From Ignavibacteria bacterium UBA4661 (GTDB lineage: Bacteria > Bacteroidota > Ignavibacteria > Kapaibacteriales > UBA4661), in assembly GCA_002405405.1 (NCBI GenBank), contig DHLT01000233.1, positions 811 through 6,375 on the forward strand: 5,565 nucleotides of DNA, read 5' to 3'. Under the pieces are notes generated by a model that saw only the letters and a program-made list of their open reading frames with translations, did not search any database and was not told the DNA's origin. Position 1 is the first letter of the stretch. The number at the start of each line of letters is the position of its first letter. The translations under genes were made by a program, and so were the position numbers. Positions 1-5,565 of the stretch are shown piece by piece.

Positions 1-1
1 G

Positions 2-1126
2 CGTTTGCAGGGTATTCTCGAAAGCAAAAAATTACAGATGAAAGAAGTTGCAAAAGAACTCACAACCCTGCGCGATAAGTTCGGTGACAAACGCAGAACG
101 GAAATCGTCTATAATGCAAAAGAGTTCAGTATAGAAGATATGATTGCCAATGAGGATGTGATTGTAACCATTACGCATCAGGGCTTTATTAAGCGTACTG
201 CTCTTACCAACTATCGCCGACAAGGACGTGGCGGGCGCGGCGTTTCGGGCGCGGCTCATCGTGAAGAAGATTATGTTGAAATGATCTTTCAAGCCGCAAC
301 ACACCATTATCTCATGTTCTTTACTGATCGTGGACGATGCTATCGCATCAAAGTATATGATGTTCCCGAAGGTGCACGTAATGCGCGTGGACGTTCGATT
401 GCCAATCTTTTGCAGAAAGACAACAGCGAACGCATCACGGCAGTACTGCCCGTCAAAGATTTTGGTGATGATCGTTATATCATGATGACAACCAAAGAAG
501 GAACAACGAAGAAAGTAGTTCTCTCAGAATTTGAGCGCGTGAACGTTAATGGTAAAATTGCGATTGATCTTGATGAAAAAGATCGTTTGATTGGTGTGCG
601 TATTACCGATGGCACATGCGATGTGTTGATTGGAACAAAACTTGGTATGGCATGTCGTTTCCGCGAAACGGATGTTCGCGCCATGGGGCGCACCGCCGCC
701 GGTGTACGTGGCATTGATTTACAGGATGGTGATGAAGTGGTTTCGATGGTTGCCGTTAAACGTGCCGATGCCAATCTTGTGATCGTTGGTGAAAAAGGAT
801 ATGGCAAGCGCACCAGCATGGATGATTTCCGTTTGACGAAGCGCGGTGCAAAAGGTGTTATCTCCATGAATCTCACCGAGAAAACAGGCAATGTTGTTGC
901 AATTATGGAAGTTAATGACACCGATGATTTGGTCGTCATGAGCACTGGCGGTATCGTCATTCGTCAAGCCGTCAAAGATGTTCGTGTAATTGGGCGCAAT
1001 ACACAAGGTGTTCGCTTGATTCGTCTCGATGAGGGTGATTCGATTGTAGATATCGCCGTCGTTACACGCGAGGAAGACGAGGATGTCGATGGTGAAGCAT
1101 CAGGAGAATCAGCAACTGAAGCATAA
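2..1126 (+). CDS. gyrA: DNA gyrase subunit A, C-terminal part (5' end outside the window)
   Basis: GyrA is the breakage-reunion subunit of DNA gyrase, which introduces negative supercoils together with GyrB. Only the last part of the coiled-coil/tower region and the whole C-terminal DNA-wrapping beta-pinwheel are present; the catalytic tyrosine lies upstream. Taking the Leu codon at position 5 as residue 1, the FGDKRRTEI segment (26-34) is the conserved junction into the pinwheel. QGRGGRG at 73-79 is the GyrA box, which separates GyrA from ParC. Degenerate versions recur in later blades (ARNARGRS near 124-131, RAMGRTAAGVRG near 225-236, KRGAKGV near 279-285, GRNTQGV near 330-336), consistent with six blades. 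The protein ends in a short acidic tail (about 356-373), as in E. coli GyrA though shorter. The frame is open to the left edge, so the TTG at 5 is internal. A terminator hairpin follows the stop by about 23 bases. Confidence 0.97.
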   Translation, partial: RLQGILESKKLQMKEVAKELTTLRDKFGDKRRTEIVYNAKEFSIEDMIANEDVIVTITHQGFIKRTALTNYRRQGRGGRGVSGAAHREEDYVEMIFQAATHHYLMFFTDRGRCYRIKVYDVPEGARNARGRSIANLLQKDNSERITAVLPVKDFGDDRYIMMTTKEGTTKKVVLSEFERVNVNGKIAIDLDEKDRLIGVRITDGTCDVLIGTKLGMACRFRETDVRAMGRTAAGVRGIDLQDGDEVVSMVAVKRADANLVIVGEKGYGKRTSMDDFRLTKRGAKGVISMNLTEKTGNVVAIMEVNDTDDLVVMSTGGIVIRQAVKDVRVIGRNTQGVRLIRLDEGDSIVDIAVVTREEDEDVDGEASGESATEA

Positions 1127-1149
1127 CAACATAACTTTTCTAGATAAAG

Positions 1150-1187
1150 AAAGGCAATTCTTGTAAGAGAATTGCCTTTTGTGTTTT
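1150..1187. terminator. Probable bidirectional terminator between convergent gyrA and nhaA
   Basis: A perfect 12-bp inverted repeat (AAAGGCAATTCT at 1150-1161, AGAATTGCCTTT at 1168-1179) encloses a 6-base loop. On the plus strand it runs into TTTTGTGTTTT, a rho-independent type tail for gyrA. On the minus strand the same stem is followed by TTTCTTTATCTA, so it can also serve nhaA, whose stop lies about 70 bases before it. The position between two convergent genes fits this role. Function is inferred from structure only. Confidence 0.85.
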
Positions 1188-1249
1188 GGAGAAGAGGTTG
1201 TAAAAATATCACTTCACGTGTCTATGCTGGCACATTTTTTTTGTCCATA

Positions 1250-2587
1250 TTACTTCACACCACGTAACGCGACCCGTAGAACTACATAACCCGCAATACC
1301 TGATAGTAAAGATGCCCATAGAATCGCAATTTTGACAGTCGAAAGCGTTGCCATGTCAGTAAAGGATAATCCACCAACAAAAAGCGACATCGTAAAGCCA
1401 ATACCGCATAGCCATGCAACACCCAACATTCCGCTCCACGTCATCCGATCGGGTAGTGCTGTGCCCATAAGACGATGCATAATCCACACTGCAAACATGA
1501 TACCAAGAGGTTTCCCAAGAAACAAACCTGCAAGAATACCAAGGGAAACCGGTTGTTGTAAGCCTGCAAGAACATTGCCTTGAAGCACAACACCCGCATT
1601 GGCAAGAGCAAAGAGTGGTATAATGAGATAAGCATTGTAGGGCTCAAGAGTGTGTAGAAATTGAATAAGTGGTGGCTGTACACGGTTGCATGATGATTCT
1701 AATGCATGAACAATATCTTGTTCAAAAGATTGATCTTGTAGTGCGCACTCTTCGATATTACCCATGATCGTTTGTACTTCCTGAATAAAATCTTCGCGTC
1801 GAAGTGGTGCAGAAATCGGTACCATCATAGCAAGAATGACACCGGCAACGGTAGCATGAATACCGGAATGATGAATACAATACCACAAGAGAATTCCTAG
1901 CAAGGTGTAAGGAAGTGGCGACTGTACATCGCGCCTGTTGCAGTATGCTAAAGCCAGCAGGATAGGTACGGTTAAACCAAGATAGAGCACGGTGATCTGT
2001 TGCGAATAGAACAAAGCAATTACAACGACAGCACCCAAGTCATCAACAATTGCAAGAGCCGCAAGAAAAATTTTTGCACTCATAGGCACACGACTGCCAA
2101 GAAGCGTTAAAACACCGAGTGAAAACGCGATATCAGTTGCCGATGGAATTGCCCATCCACGTTCCGTTGGCAGATTGGTGTTGAAGAGATAAAACAGTAA
2201 GCCCGGGACAGCCATACCAAATACTGCGGCTACAATTGGCAGTAAAGCTGTACGCTTGTTAGATAATTCCCCGATAATGAGTTCGCGTTTGATTTCTGCC
2301 CCAACAACAAAAAAGAAAAGTACCATCACACCGTCATTGATAAAACTCAATAGCGAAAAACGCTCATCAATATTTCCAATCTGAATGGTTATCGGTGTGT
2401 CGAGCAGACGATAGTAGACAGCTGACCATGGAGAATTTGCCCATGCAAGTGCAAGACCTGTGCACAATATCAAGAGAACTCCGCTGAATGTCGAACTCTG
2501 CACAAATGCTTGGAAACTGCGCTGGATATTGACCACACGCAGTACAAAAGCGTGGGGTTGTTTTGGGGGTGTATTCAGTGTTATCAT
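1250..2587 (-). CDS. nhaA: Na+/H+ antiporter NhaA
   Basis: This is an inner-membrane antiporter that exports Na+ (or Li+) in exchange for H+ and serves pH and sodium homeostasis. The 445-residue product aligns along its length with E. coli NhaA (388 residues). Key residues are present: D152 in ATDIAF (E. coli D133), the D182-D183 pair in AIVDDLGA (D163-D164, ion binding), K359 in GKPLGI (K300), and H244 in SGIHATVAGV (H225). VGAEIKREL at 95-103 matches the segment with the E. coli pH-sensor residues E78, R81 and E82. About a dozen hydrophobic segments are visible. The extra length lies in a roughly 20-residue longer N-terminus and a hydrophilic loop at about 259-316, longer than in E. coli. 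The start is the ATG at 2587; no Shine-Dalgarno motif precedes it, but no other ATG occurs before residue 88. The gene lies 77 bases after the cyclase on the same strand, so co-transcription is possible but unproven. Confidence 0.97.
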   Translation of the reverse strand: MITLNTPPKQPHAFVLRVVNIQRSFQAFVQSSTFSGVLLILCTGLALAWANSPWSAVYYRLLDTPITIQIGNIDERFSLLSFINDGVMVLFFFVVGAEIKRELIIGELSNKRTALLPIVAAVFGMAVPGLLFYLFNTNLPTERGWAIPSATDIAFSLGVLTLLGSRVPMSAKIFLAALAIVDDLGAVVVIALFYSQQITVLYLGLTVPILLALAYCNRRDVQSPLPYTLLGILLWYCIHHSGIHATVAGVILAMMVPISAPLRREDFIQEVQTIMGNIEECALQDQSFEQDIVHALESSCNRVQPPLIQFLHTLEPYNAYLIIPLFALANAGVVLQGNVLAGLQQPVSLGILAGLFLGKPLGIMFAVWIMHRLMGTALPDRMTWSGMLGVAWLCGIGFTMSLFVGGLSFTDMATLSTVKIAILWASLLSGIAGYVVLRVALRGVK

Positions 2588-2664
2588 AATAGTTGGGAAA
2601 TCACGAGATGGTTATCTGCAATAATTGTCAATAGGCACATTGCTTTGCTGACGTACGAGAGATG

Positions 2665-3544
2665 CTATCGCTCTGCAAGTAGAAAATATGTTTGCATGGT
2701 ACCTTTACCTTTTACAGTAATAGTGCAACGCTCTTCAAAAATAAAACGATCACCTAATTGTTGGCGGAATGTTTCGGAAACATGAATTTTACCTGCTTCG
2801 CCGTGCGATTCCATGCGTGAAGCAGTATTCACGGCATCGCACCAAAGATCAAAGACGGGTTTTTTTTTCACCAATAACTCCGGCAACAACTTCACCTGCA
2901 TGAATGCCGATACGTACTTGCAAGTATGACGATGTCTCGTTATCATTTGTTGGGGGCAAAGTGATGAGGGGTTGCAGATACTCCATGTAACACTGCATAT
3001 CCAAAGCCGCACGTGCTATACGTTGTGCATGATCCGGCATAGTGTAAGGAGCACCGCCCACCATCATATACGCATCGCCAATCGTTTTAATTTTTTCGAG
3101 TTGATATGCCCCAGCGATACGATCAAATTCCGTAAAAATTTCATCGAGAATGCTGACCAATTGAATTGGTTCAACAACCGAAGAAAGTGCCGTAAATCCT
3201 TGAATGTCAGCAAAGAGAATAGACACATTGTTATAATATTCAGCAATACGCTCTTCACCCTGCATGAGGCGTGTAGCAATAGAGTGAGGAACAATGCTCA
3301 TCAGAACATTTTTTACTTTGTCGCGCTCATCTTGTAAAGCAGAACGCATGATGGCGGTAAAATAATTCAGCCACAAAGTAACAAGAAACGATGCTATCAA
3401 TCCCGTGAACACAAAGTCTGTGCGAATACTGCCATGAAAATACAAGCTACTTGCACAAGTAATAAGTTCCGATGCAATAACTGAGAGAATGAGATAATGT
3501 ATACCTCGCAGATTTTGTAGTACGGAAAGTGTTTTACCGAACAT
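2665..3544 (-). pseudogene. Class III adenylate/guanylate cyclase, membrane-anchored, frameshifted at an A9 tract
   Basis: The family makes cAMP or cGMP from ATP or GTP. The first frame (ATG at 3544, or TTG at 3601) has two predicted membrane helices (about 3487-3425 and 3415-3347), a short linker, and the catalytic core start: metal-binding Asp in LFADIQGFT (codon near 3208) and in KIKTIGDAYM (near 3076). The Lys before TIGD is the residue type that selects adenine. The frame then ends at a TGA (2849-2851) right after GVIGEKK. The second frame continues the domain without loss: KKPVFDLWCDAVNTASRMES, then HGEAGKIHVSE and VKGKGTMQTYFLL, ending at the TAG at 2665. The frames join at nine A residues on the coding strand; eight would give one open frame of about 292 residues. 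The Asp of FDLW and the Asn and Arg of VNTASR lie after the break, so the short product should be inactive. I prefer the ATG at 3544 because the upstream TTG sits in the T-tract of the smc terminator. Whether this is a true pseudogene, a slippage-expressed gene or a sequencing error cannot be settled here. Confidence 0.88.
2860..2868 (-). other. Nine-A homopolymer at the cyclase frame break
   Basis: The plus strand has nine consecutive T (nine A on the coding strand), the longest single-base run in the window. It lies exactly where the two halves of the conserved cyclase domain change frame. With nine A the codons read GAA AAA AAA ACC and reach a TGA six codons after the GAA; with eight they read GAA AAA AAA CCC and continue into the rest of the domain. 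Such runs are prone to replication slippage, RNA polymerase slippage and sequencing miscounts. Confidence 0.85.
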
Positions 3545-3593
3545 GGGATGAACTGGAGAAGGCAAAAAATATGATGAGCGGTAGAATGTACGC

Positions 3594-3632
3594 AAAAACA
3601 AAAAGAGAAGTTACATAATGTCAACTTCTCTT
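3594..3632 (-). terminator. Probable rho-independent terminator of smc
   Basis: A 10-bp inverted repeat (AAGAGAAGTT at 3603-3612, AACTTCTCTT at 3623-3632) can be extended by three pairs across one bulged base, leaving a TAA loop. In the minus direction it is followed by the T-rich tail CTTTTTGTTTTTG. It begins about 35 bases after the smc stop, so it should end smc transcription and separate it from the cyclase gene. The stem is AT-rich, so termination may be partial. Confidence 0.75.
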
Positions 3633-3666
3633 CTTGCTTATATCGATGGTATTATCAACGTGTAAT

Positions 3667-5565
3667 TTATGCCATGATTGCTTGCTGTGTTTTGGGTGCT
3701 TTATCAAACTGTACCGATACGAGGCGCGATACACCTTCTTCTTCCATCGTAACGCCATACATAGTATCTGCTGCTTCCATGGTACGTTTGTTATGGGTAA
3801 TCATGATGAATTGCGTATTCTGACTAAACTCACGAATCAATCGTACGTATCGATCAACATTAGCGTCGTCAAGCGGTGCATCAACCTCGTCAAGAATACA
3901 GAAAGGACTTGGTTTTACTAAGTAAATCGCAAAGAGTAGTGCAATAGCGGTCAGTGTTTTTTCGCCACCCGAAAGCATTTCCACCGAATGCGGACGTTTG
4001 CCACGAGGTTTCGCCATAATATTAACATGTGCCTCAAGCGGGTCGCCATCTTCAAGAGTTAAGTCAGATTCATCACCCGGCTCGAAAAGTGTTTTGAAGA
4101 TACGGTTGAAGTTCGTGCGAATAAGCTCGAATGTTTCGGTGAATTTCGCTTTGGCAGTAGCATTAATTTCATCGATGGTCTGCCGAATGGTTCGGTCAGC
4201 TTCTTGCAGATCGCGAAACTGTCTTTCCAAAAATTGCGGGCGCTCGCTTTCGCGTTGATATTCTTCAAGAGCCAGCAGATTGACCGCGCCCATACTGGAC
4301 AATTCCTGTTTAAGCTTTTTTACGCGCTCGCGTGCACTATCAACTTCGACTGTCTCTTCGCCCGAACTTAACTTGGTTAAAAGTTCCTCTGCATGGGCTT
4401 GAGCACGGGCTTCAGCGGCTTTACGTTCTTGCTCAATACGCTCTGTCTCGATGCGCTCTTGTTTTTCTTGCTCGCGTTGGGCTTTCAAGGCAAGAATTTC
4501 TTCGTCGGTCATCCCTGAGTAATCGTCGGGCGCATCATAGCTTTCTATGCTTGCTGTGTCACTTGCTGAAGCGGGTTGTTCAAGTGTTGATGCTTCAGTG
4601 GAGTCATCCAAAACAAGTTCTTCGCCATCAAAATCTTCGTCGAGTGGGTCGTCCAGATTTTCTTCGCCGGCATCAATACGCCGTTGCAATTCACGAGCGG
4701 CGGACACTAAATCCAATTCATAATCTTCTTTGGCTTTACGCGTGCAGGCATGAAGACGATTATTGAGATCGCTGAGCTGTAATTGCAAGCCATGCAGAGT
4801 ATTCTGCACATCATCGTATTGTTTGCGATGACCGCGAAATGTATCTGCTTCGGCTTGTACGGTTTTACGGAGTGTAGTTTGCTCTTCGAGAATATCATTG
4901 CGTAGTACTTCTGCTTCTTGTACTGCCTTAGCACTTGTAGAGACCTTCTCAATCAATTCACTGCTATTGTCTCGCAGTTGCTCGATTTCAGTAGTTGCAC
5001 GCTCAATTTCTTGTGTGCGTTGTTCAATACGCCGACCGGATTGGACGCGGTCATTATTCAGACGCAGAAGTTCTTGCTCAATGCTTTGTACATCGTTGCG
5101 AACTTGTTGCAGGCGCAATTCTTGTGTGCGGAATTGCTCTGACAATTGTTGTAAATGGAGCTCCGCTTCGCGCAGAGATTTCTGGGCTTCTGCGGCAGAG
5201 CGTTCAGCAAATTCTTTTTTGTCATGCAACTCTTCAATCATGGTTTGCGCACTTAAGCCGGCTTGTTCAGTGCGAAGAATATCGTCACCAAAGCGAGCAA
5301 TATCGTTGCGGGCATTTTCGATAGTTTGTTGTAAAGATTGCTTGCGGTACTCTACTTGTGCTACTGATTGCTGATGGCGAGAGCGTTCGCTTTCAATCGA
5401 ACGAATTGCATTGGCATATACCGATACATTGATATTACGATATTCCTGTGAGCATTGTGCCAAGCGGTTGCGGAGTGTTTGCAGTTCTGCTTGCAAGTGC
5501 TCAATTTCGGTATGCAAGCGAGTGATTTCGTCGCGTTTGCCAATAAATGCGCCTTCAGTTTTTGT
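3667..5565 (-). CDS. smc: Chromosome segregation protein SMC, C-terminal part (5' end outside the window)
   Basis: SMC is the ATPase of the bacterial condensin-like complex (with ScpA and ScpB) that organises and segregates the chromosome. The frame is open to the right edge, so the 632 residues seen are the C-terminal portion; the N-terminal Walker A head is outside and no hinge domain is recognisable. Counting from the edge, TKTEGAFIGKRDEI (1-14) resembles the segment after the hinge. A long Gln/Glu-rich coiled coil covers about 15-295. Residues about 297-410 are an acidic, then Glu/Lys/Arg/Ala-rich, insertion. The conserved head follows: SSMGAVNLLALEEY (about 423-436), the ABC signature LSGGEK (531-536), Walker B FCILDEVDAPLDD with catalytic Glu560, and the H-loop ITHNK with His591. 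The C-terminal YGVTMEEEGVSRLVSV is typical of SMC and excludes RecN, Rad50-like or MukB proteins. The stop at 3667 is followed by a terminator hairpin. Confidence 0.96.
   Translation of the reverse strand, partial: TKTEGAFIGKRDEITRLHTEIEHLQAELQTLRNRLAQCSQEYRNINVSVYANAIRSIESERSRHQQSVAQVEYRKQSLQQTIENARNDIARFGDDILRTEQAGLSAQTMIEELHDKKEFAERSAAEAQKSLREAELHLQQLSEQFRTQELRLQQVRNDVQSIEQELLRLNNDRVQSGRRIEQRTQEIERATTEIEQLRDNSSELIEKVSTSAKAVQEAEVLRNDILEEQTTLRKTVQAEADTFRGHRKQYDDVQNTLHGLQLQLSDLNNRLHACTRKAKEDYELDLVSAARELQRRIDAGEENLDDPLDEDFDGEELVLDDSTEASTLEQPASASDTASIESYDAPDDYSGMTDEEILALKAQREQEKQERIETERIEQERKAAEARAQAHAEELLTKLSSGEETVEVDSARERVKKLKQELSSMGAVNLLALEEYQRESERPQFLERQFRDLQEADRTIRQTIDEINATAKAKFTETFELIRTNFNRIFKTLFEPGDESDLTLEDGDPLEAHVNIMAKPRGKRPHSVEMLSGGEKTLTAIALLFAIYLVKPSPFCILDEVDAPLDDANVDRYVRLIREFSQNTQFIMITHNKRTMEAADTMYGVTMEEEGVSRLVSVQFDKAPKTQQAIMA

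Noticed and set aside
475..960. A 161-codon minus-strand open frame opposite gyrA.
   Set aside because: It lies wholly within the conserved pinwheel-coding region of gyrA, has no recognisable domain, and is a reverse-frame shadow.
1235..1242. An eight-T run just beyond the nhaA stop as a possible terminator tail.
   Set aside because: On the minus strand, the nhaA direction, it is an A run with no hairpin before it; on the plus strand it is about 55 bases beyond the gyrA terminator with no convincing stem.
2626..2631. A perfect minus-strand TTGACA hexamer 39 bases upstream of nhaA as a possible -35 box.
   Set aside because: No acceptable -10 hexamer is found at 16 to 18 bases; the candidates read ATCTCG, TCTCGT or CTCGTG. 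If the host is Bacteroidota-like this hexamer would not be the usual promoter element.
3563..3596. A near match to the Bacteroides-type promoter (TTTG, 21 bases, then TATTTTTTG) before the cyclase ATG at 3544.
   Set aside because: The -7 element has one T too many for TANNTTTG, and the region is T-rich, so chance matches are likely.
3619..3624. A second minus-strand TTGACA, upstream of the cyclase.
   Set aside because: It overlaps an arm of the smc terminator hairpin and has no matching -10 at the right spacing; it is most simply part of that stem.
3998..5374. Several plus-strand open frames of 74 to 158 codons opposite smc, rich in Ser, Arg and Cys.
   Set aside because: They are antisense shadows of the coiled-coil coding sequence; their composition mirrors Glu/Gln/Leu codons and they show no family features.

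Overview
The window holds four protein genes of an ordinary bacterial chromosome: the 3' part of gyrA on the plus strand, and three minus-strand genes, which in their own direction of transcription run smc (3' part), then a class III nucleotide cyclase, then nhaA. There is no RNA gene, CRISPR array, insertion sequence or phage gene that I can support, and no gene-free stretch longer than about 130 bases. Base composition is moderate and slightly AT-leaning. The GyrA and SMC C-termini resemble those of the Bacteroidota/Chlorobi/Kapabacteria-like group, for example the SMC Walker B block followed by THNKRTMEAAD and YGVTMEEEGVSRLVSV. nhaA lacks a clear Shine-Dalgarno sequence, as is common there. 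This placement is from memory of the families and is only moderately secure.

Layout: gyrA enters from the left edge and stops at 1126. It converges on nhaA (1250-2587, minus), and a hairpin at 1150-1179 with T-rich flanks on both strands probably terminates both. Upstream of nhaA by 77 bases is a membrane-anchored class III adenylate/guanylate cyclase (about 2665-3544, minus). Its reading frame is broken by one extra base at a run of nine A residues on the coding strand. A hairpin plus T-tract (3594-3632, minus) separates the cyclase from smc, which runs from the right edge to its stop at 3667.

Functionally, gyrA and smc are chromosome-topology housekeeping genes and nhaA is a Na+/H+ antiporter. 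The cyclase is a signalling enzyme whose residues predict ATP as substrate. The two points most worth a second look are the homopolymer frameshift, which cuts the cyclase just before its adenine-recognition and transition-state residues, and a long acidic, low-complexity insertion in the C-terminal coiled-coil arm of SMC. I see no evidence of a wholly new multi-gene system.
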